From a bacterium (GTDB taxonomy: Archaea > Thermoproteota > Nitrososphaeria > Nitrososphaerales > Gagatemarchaeaceae): 55,948 nucleotides of DNA. The DNA is taken from positions 1 through 55,948 of the forward strand of contig DAIDAO010000004.1 of the NCBI GenBank assembly GCA_027310575.1. The letters are read 5' to 3'. Shown piece by piece: positions 1 through 7,160 of this stretch. The position numbers and the translations under genes are program-made. Under the pieces are notes generated by a model that was given only the letters and a program-made list of their open reading frames with translations, made no database searches and was not told the DNA's origin. Numbering within the stretch: the stretch's first letter is position 1; the number at the start of each line of letters is the position of its first letter.

Positions 1-26
1 CGACCGTCGCCGCCTTTCAGAGCCCG

Positions 27-1076
27 CTATCGGACGTACAACGCGGCGAATTTCGCGTAGGCCTCGTCGAAGCGCATGGGCTTCGGAGGTGACTTGAAGC
101 CGTAGGCGCAAATCTCTCCCACGGTCCCCAGCCGCCCGACCTTCATGCAGCGGTGGGTCGCCCTGAGGACGTCGAAGAGGACGTTTCCCCCGTTGGCCCC
201 GTCAGACGATTTGAGGTAGATGTCGACGGAGATGCCCGTGTTCATGAATGTGCTGCCCTCGAACCAGAAGTAGCTCGTCCTGTCGTTCCCCATGTAGTCG
301 ACGAAGTCGGTCGTGCCCGCGATGGTCTCGAACTTGTAGGGCACCTCTGACGCGACTGCGGTGGTCTTGACCGCCCGCTTCGCCAGCTTGATCCCCTCGT
401 CTATGGTGTTGAGCGTCTCCGACCCACCTCCGACGTCGAGCTGGTAGCTCTTCGACACCTTGACCCCGCGCTTGACCATCAGGCCGAGCAGGCCCTTGTG
501 GAAGATCGTCCCCCCGAACTGGCTCATCAGGTCGTCCCCGACCAGCGGGAGCTTCGCCTTTGCGAAGTCGGCTGCGAGCCTGTTGTTCCTGAGGACGAGG
601 CTCGGAGTGCAGTTGACGAAGCCGCACCCTGCCTTGAGGGCGGACCTCGCGTACTCTTCGGAAGAAGCGCCGGAGCCTGAGGAGATCAGGTTCACGAGCA
701 TCTCCGCGCCTGACTCTTCCAGCCGCCTGGTGACATCGTCGATGCCTGCTTTCTCGAGCCTCATCCCGCTCAGATGGGGGGCAGCGTCCCCCTTCGATAT
801 GCCCGCGTCGACAACCACCTTGCCCCTGGGGAGGGCCAGGTACCTCCGCGCCACGTTCGGCGGAGCGAAGGCAGCCTTGGACAGCTCAAGCCCGACCTTC
901 CTGGAGTCCACGTCGAAGGCAGCGACCACCTGGATGTCCCCAGGCCTGAGCCCTGCGACGTTAGGATGCCAGAGCCCCCTCCGCTCGTCCCCGGAGTAGA
1001 ACTTCAACCCCTGGAGGAACACCGAAGCCAGGTTCCCGACCCCGGCCAGAGCTATCTTTGCGGCCAACTCCTTCAC
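27..1076 (-). CDS. ino1: Inositol-3-phosphate synthase (MIPS family)
   Basis: Predicted to convert glucose 6-phosphate to inositol 1-phosphate with NAD+, the first step to inositol lipids and inositol solutes. The 349-residue protein opens with a Rossmann motif (GVGNLASVFLQG), followed by the family block GLWHPNVAGLRPGDIQ and a conserved central segment around GDDLMSQFGGT; the C-terminal half contains the YNHLG-like region YMGNDRTSYF. The length fits the short archaeal/actinobacterial form. The GTG start overlaps the stop of the upstream small membrane gene as GTGA, implying translational coupling. The family call is firm; physiological product use is inferred. Confidence 0.87.
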   Translation of the reverse strand: MKELAAKIALAGVGNLASVFLQGLKFYSGDERRGLWHPNVAGLRPGDIQVVAAFDVDSRKVGLELSKAAFAPPNVARRYLALPRGKVVVDAGISKGDAAPHLSGMRLEKAGIDDVTRRLEESGAEMLVNLISSGSGASSEEYARSALKAGCGFVNCTPSLVLRNNRLAADFAKAKLPLVGDDLMSQFGGTIFHKGLLGLMVKRGVKVSKSYQLDVGGGSETLNTIDEGIKLAKRAVKTTAVASEVPYKFETIAGTTDFVDYMGNDRTSYFWFEGSTFMNTGISVDIYLKSSDGANGGNVLFDVLRATHRCMKVGRLGTVGEICAYGFKSPPKPMRFDEAYAKFAALYVR

Positions 1077-1285
1077 TTGAACTTCGCAAACGTCGCGAAG
1101 AGCCCCACGATCGTGAGCAGGGCGCCCAGGGCGTAGTTTATCGTGATTATCTCAGGAGCGATGGACGCCACGGAAGCGTTGGAGTAGGTGTAGTATACCA
1201 TGAGAAGCCCGAACACGAGAACGATCAGGCCGAGGAGCCGGATGAGGGCGTCGACCCTTGACTGCTGCGCGGTGAAAGTGGACAT
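1073..1285 (-). CDS. Small two-helix membrane protein, unknown function
   Basis: A 70-residue protein with two hydrophobic segments (about residues 15-35 and 44-66) separated by a short polar loop, ending in a basic FAKFK tail. No family was recognised. Its stop overlaps the start of the inositol-phosphate synthase gene (GTGA), so the two are probably co-transcribed. The ATG is preceded by a modest AT-rich stretch (about 1313-1325). Coding status rests on the tight coupling and clean hydrophobic pattern. Confidence 0.6.
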   Translation of the reverse strand: MSTFTAQQSRVDALIRLLGLIVLVFGLLMVYYTYSNASVASIAPEIITINYALGALLTIVGLFATFAKFK

Positions 1286-1346
1286 CGGCTGCTTTTCGAG
1301 GCAGAAGGCTCAGGGTATTTAGCGCTTATTCGCGGTGAAAGGGGGG

Positions 1347-2462
1347 TCAGGCGCTCTTCATGAGCTCGAGCTTCTCGGGCAGATACGTGTCGACTATGTA
1401 GCTCAGGCCGTATCGGGCGAAGGCCTCCTGCTCGCTCTTGCGCCTGTACTTGAGGAACGTCTCAAGCTCGTCGTGCCACATCTTCTCCGTGTACCGCGGG
1501 TCCGCCTTGAGCTCGTACAGCCTCTTGATGTCCACTTCTGTCAGCTTGTCTGACGGCAGTTTGTACTTCTGGATGTCGCTCGCCCAGACGCCCAGCCAGA
1601 CGGAGTTGGGGGTGGTGAGCTCGCGCAGGTGCGCGGCGTTGGCTGAGCCCGACTTGATCACCATCGCTATGTGGGCCCCCCATGGGTCGGCGTCGCAGAG
1701 GATCCCGACCGGCAGGCCCAGCTCCTGGTTCAGCCTCCTGATGAGATACCTCGTGGACCTCGGGGGCTGACCCGCAGTGTTGATCAGAAGCGCCTTGTGC
1801 TTCTCGTGGACCCTCTCCTCAGTGAACCTGGTGAAGAGGCCGCCCTTCTCGATGGCCAGGACCATCTCCGCATCCGTGTCCCTGAACTCCGCGGTGGTGA
1901 GCGCAGGGCCTATCATCACGCCGTCGGGGTTTGCCGAGAGGTCGGCCGTCTTCCCCTCGTAGCCTGGGACGGTGTATTCGATGGTCATGTTACCGAAGAT
2001 GGCGCTCCTCTCCTCAGGGTAGATGTTCATCCCTTCGCGCGCCATCTGCATCAACACTTCCAGGTCGGTGATCAGCTCGTCAGACTCCGCCTGGTCCTGG
2101 AACTCGACGTTGAAAGCCTGCGCAGAGTAGAAGACGTCTCTAAGGGTGGAGGTCCTCTTCTCGTCGACGAGCTTCTTCGCGAAGTAGGCGAGCCAGACCA
2201 GCTGGGTGAAGGGCCGGATGTGCTTGATGTTCCCGGACGACTTCTTGACGGTGGTTGGCCCGAGGACGAACTGCTGCAGCTTCTTGTCGTAGACTATGTT
2301 CCTCACGGAGCGGCTGGCGAGGGTGAGGCTCGGGAAGCGGCCCTCGTCAAGGTCTGAGTAGACGGTCCCGCCGAGGTCTCTGAGGAGACCCTGGACCGCG
2401 CTCTGCCTAGTCTCCGCCGTACCTGTCGATCGTTTCTTGCCCTGCTTCTTCTTGGTTGGCAT
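1347..2462 (-). CDS. top6A: DNA topoisomerase VI subunit A (Spo11-like)
   Basis: DNA-cleaving subunit of the archaeal type IIB topoisomerase, which relaxes and decatenates DNA as an A2B2 complex with the ATPase subunit encoded just upstream. Starting at the ATG at 2462 the protein is 371 residues. The active-site tyrosine is Y112 in TLRDVFYSAQAF. The Toprim metal ligands are E205 (LAIEKGG) and D257/D259 (CDADPWG). An upstream in-frame codon at 2492 exists, but the lysine-rich MPTKKK start is more natural. The reading frame overlaps the end of top6B by 56 bases, typical of a coupled pair. Confidence 0.93.
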   Translation of the reverse strand: MPTKKKQGKKRSTGTAETRQSAVQGLLRDLGGTVYSDLDEGRFPSLTLASRSVRNIVYDKKLQQFVLGPTTVKKSSGNIKHIRPFTQLVWLAYFAKKLVDEKRTSTLRDVFYSAQAFNVEFQDQAESDELITDLEVLMQMAREGMNIYPEERSAIFGNMTIEYTVPGYEGKTADLSANPDGVMIGPALTTAEFRDTDAEMVLAIEKGGLFTRFTEERVHEKHKALLINTAGQPPRSTRYLIRRLNQELGLPVGILCDADPWGAHIAMVIKSGSANAAHLRELTTPNSVWLGVWASDIQKYKLPSDKLTEVDIKRLYELKADPRYTEKMWHDELETFLKYRRKSEQEAFARYGLSYIVDTYLPEKLELMKSA

Positions 2463-4051
2463 TTTCGACTCCTTCCGGGGCCCGCTCCTCACGCTCCGGC
2501 TCCTGCTCTGCCTTGGCGGCTTCGTTTTCTTCCACCATCTCGCCGCCTTCCCCTATGAGCGCCCTGTAGCGAGGCAGCTCCTTCTTCCCCGCAAGGTCCG
2601 TCGAGAACTGCGCGATCAGAGGGAGGTACTTGCCGTAGATGTTCATCTTCCTCTGGACCGCTTCCATGCTCCCTTTCTTCGACAGGAAGATCCCCAGGCG
2701 CCTGAGCGCCTCCCTGGCAGCGTTCCTGATCTCCCTCTGTATCTCCGGCCTGTCGGCTATGTACTCCTTCCCGACCGTCTTGTACGGGATGCGCGTCGAA
2801 CAGATGTGGGTTATCACGCCGACGGGGGCTTCGGAGGGGACGTGGTACCTCCGCCAGTCGACCTCCTGGTTCAGCACTTCGAAGCTCACGTCGCTGCTCT
2901 CGTCATAGAGGAGCGGGATCCGGTTGGCGAACCTGAACAGCTTGACGCCTGGCTGGAGGATCTTCCCGCCGTACGCCACTCCCACCTCTACGAGGAAGGG
3001 GAACCCGGAATACGACGACGGGGGCCTGGTCACGACCGTGGAGAACTCGGGCTGCAGCTCCTTGTTGATGCCCGCCATGAGGATCTCTTCGCCGACGGGT
3101 GAGAGGACGGCGGCGTCGGGCTGGAGGAAGTCCGGGAAGCGCTGCAGGGCGTCCACTATCGCGACCACCTGGTTGTTGTTGAGGCGCTTCGGCGGGAGCC
3201 GCGGGCTGATCCCGGCGAACTCGAGGAACTTCGTGGCTATCTTGTCCCCGACCCGGTGGAAGTGTGTGACCATGAAGGTCTTCATGTCGTGGGTCTCTGA
3301 GATTTTGATGATGCGCTTGAGCGCCTCGACGTCTATGCCGTACGGGTGCGGGAGCGTCTCCTTCGGCGCAGGGGGCATCGAAGTCGTCGCCCGCTCGTAG
3401 AACGTCACCAGTCCGTTCGGGTCCACGAAGGTCAGGTTCGCGTAGCTCGCTACCACCGCGGTCTGTTTGAAGTACTCGTTGATCTTCTGCGAAGCCCTGA
3501 GGTAGTCCCCTTCGAGGATGAGGTCTACTCTAGTCCCCGTGGTCCCGTTGGCCTCGGTCCTCTGGCGCTTCAGGACCGTGGGCCTGTTCTCCCCGATGTC
3601 GATGATCATCTGGAACATGTGCTTCCATTTTCCATCGACGGAGGTCGTCACCACGACCGGCCTGTTGGTGGTGATCTGGCCGTAGAGTATGGCCATGGTC
3701 CCGCCCAGGCCGAACATCCCTCTCGACTGCCTGAGGACGTATTTGGAACCGTAGAACACCTTGCCGAAGGCGCTCGGGACGTGCTGAGGCGCCACCCCGG
3801 TCCCGTTGTCTATGACCGTGAGCCGGTACGGCCTGGGGTCAGGTATCTCGCCGTTCGTGGTCTCCGGGATGATCCTCACGTAGATGTCTGGGAGGATCCC
3901 GGCCATCTCGGCGGCGTCGAGCGAGTTCTCCACGAGCTCCCTGACTGCCATGTAGAGCGCTCGGGCGGGGTTGGTGAACCCGGCGAGGTCGCGGTTACGG
4001 TAGAAAGAATTCTGAGGGCGAGATCTCCGCGAAAGTAGTCTTGCTGCTCAG
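2407..4051 (-). CDS. top6B: DNA topoisomerase VI subunit B, 5' end disturbed (+1 base and inserted endonuclease gene)
   Basis: GHKL-ATPase subunit of topoisomerase VI. The Bergerat fold is visible: VRELVENSLDAAE (N-box), VIDNGTGV (G1), GMFGLGG (G2). The family N-terminus, SSKTTFAEISPSEFF followed by YRNRDLAGFTNPARAL, is present, but the two parts lie in different frames: one extra T in the run at 4004-4006 shifts the frame after SEFF. From the first ATG of the long frame (3951) the protein would lack the N-terminal strap and first helix, so that start is unlikely. If the base is an error or a programmed shift, the start is a CTG at 4051, nine bases after a GGAGG box, giving about 547 residues. 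The CTG overlaps the endonuclease stop as CTGA. The alternative is RNA splicing from the upstream duplicate, which is in frame with the body. Confidence 0.8.
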
Positions 4052-4066
4052 ATTACACCACCTCCA
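4011..4066 (-). repeat. Downstream (native-looking) copy of the top6B 5' end
   Basis: Direct repeat of 4982-5037. It encodes SSKTTFAEISPSE and continues as FF, matching the usual TopVIB N-terminus (SPSEFFYRN) better than the upstream copy, but it is one base out of frame with the TopVIB body. The GGAGG box lies inside the last codons of the endonuclease gene. Confidence 0.85.
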
Positions 4067-5022
4067 CTAACCTCGGCGTACCACGTCTTTAGTCGCCTCA
4101 AGGTTTGTTCTCTAGTAAGGCAATCTGCAAAGGCTCCACGGAATCCTGAATCTCTGGCCCTCTCCTGCTCCTTGGATATTCTGAAGAACAGTCGCTGCAG
4201 AGTAGCTTTCTCGCATCCGAACCATAAGGACTCTCCTGCCTTCTTTCTAACTACCTTCACGCCTTGTGAGAACCCGACCGTTCCGATGAAGCGAGAAATT
4301 TCACTCTTCTTCCCGATGACAACCCCGTACTTTGTGACGTTGTTTCCGATTCGCAAAGCGCTGAGCATGATGCCAATCTGAGAGCTGAAAGCAGGATTGG
4401 AACTTGCCAGGACTATTCTGCACTCGACAGTGAAGTTCTTGCTGGCTCGCTTTATCGATACCAACAAGGATCCCTGCGTGTCAGTGACTATTCGCAGAAC
4501 ATTCCTCAGTGTTGACTGCGAACTGAGAATGAAGTCAAGAACATCGTCCCTGAACGTCTTGTCGGGTAATAAGTTGGACAGGTCCTTGGCAATCGCAATG
4601 CTCGAGACGCGTGATGTTAGCTTGTTCCTTCCGATGTTCACGTTACCATATACCTTTTCAACGAGGCCGCTGAAATTGGCGTGCAATAATTCTTGCGTGT
4701 TTGTGAATCCGAAGGAACTGGCATCCGTGTAACCCTCCGTCACAATCATGGTCAAGAGAGAGGCCTTTTCATCGGTCATTGGGCCTCCGCCCATGACCTT
4801 GTACTTCACGAATTGCTCCGACCACTCCGGATGACGAGAGATGAAGACTCTCGTTCCTTCTCCTCTTGTTCGAAGTAATACTTCGAGGGCGAGTAGTCTA
4901 TTCCTAGTAAATGTGTAGGACCGTCCCAATCGAACCGCAATTTCGTCAATCGACATTCCATTTCGGTAAAGCCCAGAGATGTCCGATGGCGAAATCTCTG
5001 CGAAGGTGGTCTTGCTACTCAG
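4048..5022 (-). CDS. LAGLIDADG homing endonuclease fused to a copy of the TopVIB N-terminus
   Basis: A 324-codon open frame. Residues 1-13 (LSSKTTFAEISPS) copy the start of TopVIB. A helix-turn-helix follows (LYRNGMSIDEIAVRLGRS, about 18-35), then two LAGLIDADG-type motifs: LLTMIVTEG (about 89-97) and VLRIVTDTQG (about 175-184). This is the layout of a two-motif monomeric homing endonuclease. There are no intein splice residues, so it is not an intein. No ATG/GTG/TTG exists upstream of M23, which lies inside the helix-turn-helix; a CTG at 5022 follows GGAGG by nine bases and is the apparent start. Base composition is clearly lower in GC than the neighbours, suggesting acquisition by transfer. 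Its stop overlaps the top6B CTG. Confidence 0.8.
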   Translation of the reverse strand: MSSKTTFAEISPSDISGLYRNGMSIDEIAVRLGRSYTFTRNRLLALEVLLRTRGEGTRVFISRHPEWSEQFVKYKVMGGGPMTDEKASLLTMIVTEGYTDASSFGFTNTQELLHANFSGLVEKVYGNVNIGRNKLTSRVSSIAIAKDLSNLLPDKTFRDDVLDFILSSQSTLRNVLRIVTDTQGSLLVSIKRASKNFTVECRIVLASSNPAFSSQIGIMLSALRIGNNVTKYGVVIGKKSEISRFIGTVGFSQGVKVVRKKAGESLWFGCEKATLQRLFFRISKEQERARDSGFRGAFADCLTREQTLRRLKTWYAEVSGGGVI

Positions 5023-5037
5023 TCTTCACCGCCTCCA
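4982..5037 (-). repeat. Upstream copy of the top6B ribosome-binding site and first codons
   Basis: A 56-base segment matching 4011-4066 at 45 of 56 positions by eye. It contains GGAGG, a nine-base spacer, CTG, and codons for SSKTTFAEISPS. The seven differences inside the coding part are all third-position and synonymous. It opens the endonuclease frame. A 7-bp inverted repeat (CAGAGAT...ATCTCTG) straddles the end of the copy. Confidence 0.85.
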
Positions 5038-5160
5038 TTGGCACCGGCATGCCAGCTTCAATTATCCCGTCCGCCCGTGGGGTTCGTAATAAGTCTCCCA
5101 ATTCTCTTTGTCAGATTTCCTCGGAGTCTGCGCCCGCCCCTCGGGTATCGACGTGAACGG

Positions 5161-5169
5161 GATATATGC
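5161..5169 (-). promoter_or_regulatory. Probable TATA box for the endonuclease-top6B-top6A operon
   Basis: On the minus strand this reads GCATATATC at the very end of the KH gene. It is the only strong TATA-like element in the roughly 130 bases before the first duplicated ribosome-binding site. It predicts a leader of about 115 bases, unusual here because most nearby genes look leaderless. A tiny ORF (MPVPMEAVKTE, stop overlapping AGTAGC) lies in this leader. Confidence 0.4.
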
Positions 5170-5768
5170 TAGCGGCCGAGTTTGTCGAGTTTTTCCTCAA
5201 GGGTCTCGGGGGAGGTCCCTTCCCAAAGGAACATCTTCTCCATCTTGCGCTTGGTCCTCGCCTTCTGCAGGGAGTTGTAGACCGTCTTGTGCTGGCTCCC
5301 CGTGGCGAGTGACCTTACAGCCTGCGACGCCAGCTGCACCTCTCCTGCCTCCCCGATTATCGCCACTGTCCGCCCGTAGACTGAGAGGTTGCAGGACGTG
5401 AGCTCCTCTATGACCCTCCTGGACTTGCCTCTGAGGCCGATGACCCGCCCCCTGATCCTTTCGAGCGAGTTGGTGCTCCGCCCGGCGTAGTCGCGCAGGT
5501 CGATGACTTCGAGGGCGGTCCCCTCGTCGAGGAGCCTCCTTGCCCTCTGGGGGGAGAACCCGCGGCCGATGGCCTCGATGACCCTGGTGGCCGAGAATGG
5601 GTCGGTCTTGAGAGCCGAGTCGGCCTTCACTGTCACGAGCCCCTCTCTGCTGTCGACGCTGAGGGTCACCCCCATCTCGCTCTCCAGGAACCGCTTAGTC
5701 GCCCCCTCCTTCCCGATGACAGCGCCCACGCGCTCTATCGGTATCCTCACGACCTGCTCGAAGCTCAT
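5169..5768 (-). CDS. KH-domain ribosome biogenesis protein (Dim2/Pno1/Krr1-like)
   Basis: A 199-residue protein with two KH domains: VGAVIGKEGATK (GKEG loop, about residues 13-24) and GRVIGLRGKSRR (GLRG, about 103-114). The C-terminus is basic. Archaeal Dim2/Pno1 binds the 3' end of 16S rRNA during small-subunit maturation. The ATG overlaps the stop of the Rio1 gene (ATGA), and archaeal Rio1 and Dim2 are commonly adjacent, which supports a shared role in 30S maturation. A longer start at 5789 exists but lies inside rio1. Confidence 0.88.
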   Translation of the reverse strand: MSFEQVVRIPIERVGAVIGKEGATKRFLESEMGVTLSVDSREGLVTVKADSALKTDPFSATRVIEAIGRGFSPQRARRLLDEGTALEVIDLRDYAGRSTNSLERIRGRVIGLRGKSRRVIEELTSCNLSVYGRTVAIIGEAGEVQLASQAVRSLATGSQHKTVYNSLQKARTKRKMEKMFLWEGTSPETLEEKLDKLGR

Positions 5769-6538
5769 TTCGATATCTCCCTGATCCAAGAATCGGCGTC
5801 CTTTGTCGCGATGCCGCGCTTCCTAAAGAACCTCACCATATTGGCCACGTCCCTCCTTAGGAAGTCCTCTGACTGCGGATGGGAGGCGACAACTGCCGAG
5901 CCCATGTCGAAGAGGACCCGCTCCCCTCCCGACTTGAAGACGTTGAACTCCGAGAAGTCCGCGTGCACGAGGCCGGCCTCCTTCCAGAGCCTGCGGATGG
6001 CCCTGAACGTCCACGCGCAGTCGTCCTCGTCCACCTCCGACTCGGCGAAGGTGCGGGCAGGCTCAGGAGGGTTCCCGATGTACTCCATGACGAGGATGTT
6101 CTTGTGGAAGGCGAGGGGCCTGGGGACCCTGACCCCTGCACGGTCGGCCACCTGCAGGTTCTTGAACTCCTTCCTGGTCCAGAGGTAGATGGTGTCCCTG
6201 GACCCAGACGGCAGCCTCCCGAACCTCCTGTCGCCGGCGATGTAGGCGATGCGCTTGCGGAAATCGGAGGCCGATATGAGGTAGATCTTCACCGCGACAG
6301 GCTTGCCTCCGCGGTCCTCGCCGTAGTAGACGCGGGCCTCCTTCCCCGCGTTGACCACCCCGTGCAGCTCCCCCAGGTCCTTCCTTGCGACCAGCTCCTC
6401 GATTGCGAGCAGCGTGGCCTGGTCGAAGACCTCCTCGAGGACCTTCCGCTGGTCCGAGTCCTTCCTCAGGTATCTGCTCTCCCGCTCGTAGCGGAGGAGC
6501 CTCTCTTTCATCTTGCGCGATTCTTCCGGCTCGGCCAC
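5765..6538 (-). CDS. rio1: Rio1-type serine protein kinase/ATPase
   Basis: A 257-residue RIO kinase. Visible features are the ATP loop GVVNAGKEARVYYG (about 60-73), the lysine in VAVKIYLIS (K84), the catalytic loop LVHADFSEFN (about 194-203) and the metal-binding LFDMGSA. Rio1 acts late in 30S maturation. The gene begins with GTG at 6538, about 28 bases from an AT-rich box that, read the other way, also serves grpE. It is translationally coupled to the KH gene. Confidence 0.93.
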   Translation of the reverse strand: MAEPEESRKMKERLLRYERESRYLRKDSDQRKVLEEVFDQATLLAIEELVARKDLGELHGVVNAGKEARVYYGEDRGGKPVAVKIYLISASDFRKRIAYIAGDRRFGRLPSGSRDTIYLWTRKEFKNLQVADRAGVRVPRPLAFHKNILVMEYIGNPPEPARTFAESEVDEDDCAWTFRAIRRLWKEAGLVHADFSEFNVFKSGGERVLFDMGSAVVASHPQSEDFLRRDVANMVRFFRKRGIATKDADSWIREISK

Positions 6539-6557
6539 GCGCCACCCAAAGCGAGGA

Positions 6558-6570
6558 AATTTTTATAGAT
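6558..6570. promoter_or_regulatory. Shared bidirectional TATA element between rio1 and grpE
   Basis: The stretch AAATTTTTATAGA reads as a TATA box on both strands (CTATAAAAA on minus, TTTTTATAG on plus). It is about 28 bp from the rio1 GTG and about 55 bp from the grpE TTG. The intergenic gap is only 82 bp, so the divergent promoters must overlap. Confidence 0.5.
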
Positions 6571-6583
6571 TGGAGGCTGGGCG

Positions 6584-6596
6584 CGGGAAAATCCCG
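6584..6596. promoter_or_regulatory. Palindrome at the predicted grpE transcription start
   Basis: CGGGAAAATCCCG is an inverted repeat with 5-bp arms located about 25 bp after the TATA element, close to the expected transcription start of the heat-shock operon. It could be an operator. No CIRCE-like element is present. The palindrome is short, so chance is possible. Confidence 0.3.
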
Positions 6597-6620
6597 ACCT
6601 GCCTGATGTGATGAGACGAG

Positions 6621-7160
6621 TTGAAAGCTAACGGCGATGAAGAGGCTGAGAAACCCAGGGGCGAAGTGGAGGCGCTGAAGGCTCAGCTGACGCAGGAGAA
6701 GAAGAAGAGCGACGAGCTGCTGAACCGGCTGAAGTACGCGCAGGCAGACCTGGAGAACTACAGGAAGAGGATGGACAAGGAGATGAAGGAGGCCGGCGAG
6801 TCGCTGGCCAGGAACCTGCTGGCGAGGGTGCTCGTGGTGCAGGACGAGCTGGATCTGGCGGCGAAGCAGGCCGAGGGCGAGGGGGACGGGAAGGAGTTCA
6901 GGGAGGGCATAGCGATGGTCAGGAAGAAGCTCGAGGCGGCGCTGGAGTCGGTGGGGGTCGAGAGGGTCGCGGCTGTGGGGATGCCGTTCGACCCGGCAGT
7001 GCACGAAGCGGTGGAGAAGGTTCAGGGCTCGTCGAAGGAGGACCTGGTCGTCGAAGAGGTGCGGCCAGGTTTCATGTTCAGGGGGCAGCTCTTGAGGCCG
7101 AGCATGGTAAAGGTTGAATTGGCCTCGAAGCCGGCCAGGGAGGAGAAGAGAGTTGAGTAG
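6621..7160 (+). CDS. grpE: GrpE nucleotide exchange factor
   Basis: A 179-residue GrpE: a long N-terminal coiled coil (about residues 8-65, including [19 protein letters not shown]) followed by the beta-wing domain with [12 protein letters not shown] and [22 protein letters not shown]. It exchanges ADP for ATP on DnaK. The start codon is TTG. It is first in a grpE-dnaK-dnaJ operon, overlapping dnaK by 8 bases. Confidence 0.95.
   Translation: MKANGDEEAEKPRGEVEALKAQLTQEKKKSDELLNRLKYAQADLENYRKRMDKEMKEAGESLARNLLARVLVVQDELDLAAKQAEGEGDGKEFREGIAMVRKKLEAALESVGVERVAAVGMPFDPAVHEAVEKVQGSSKEDLVVEEVRPGFMFRGQLLRPSMVKVELASKPAREEKRVE

Noticed and set aside
460-999. Long plus-strand open frame opposite the inositol-phosphate synthase gene
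   Set aside because: It is antisense to a clear enzyme and results from GC-rich codon bias; many similar shadow frames exist across the window.
2407-3951. TopVIB starting at the ATG at 3951 as the natural protein
   Set aside because: The conserved YRNRDLAGFTNPARALY segment lies immediately upstream in the same frame, and the GHKL domain would lose its strap and first helix.
4048-5022. Endonuclease in topVIB as an intein
   Set aside because: It has no N-terminal Cys/Ser splice block, no C-terminal Asn before a nucleophile, and ends in its own stop codon.
5020-5055. Tiny ORF MPVPMEAVKTE as the real TopVIB or endonuclease start
   Set aside because: It ends at a TAG in a different frame from SSKTTF. 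A frameshift would be needed, and it is not shared with the second copy of the repeat.
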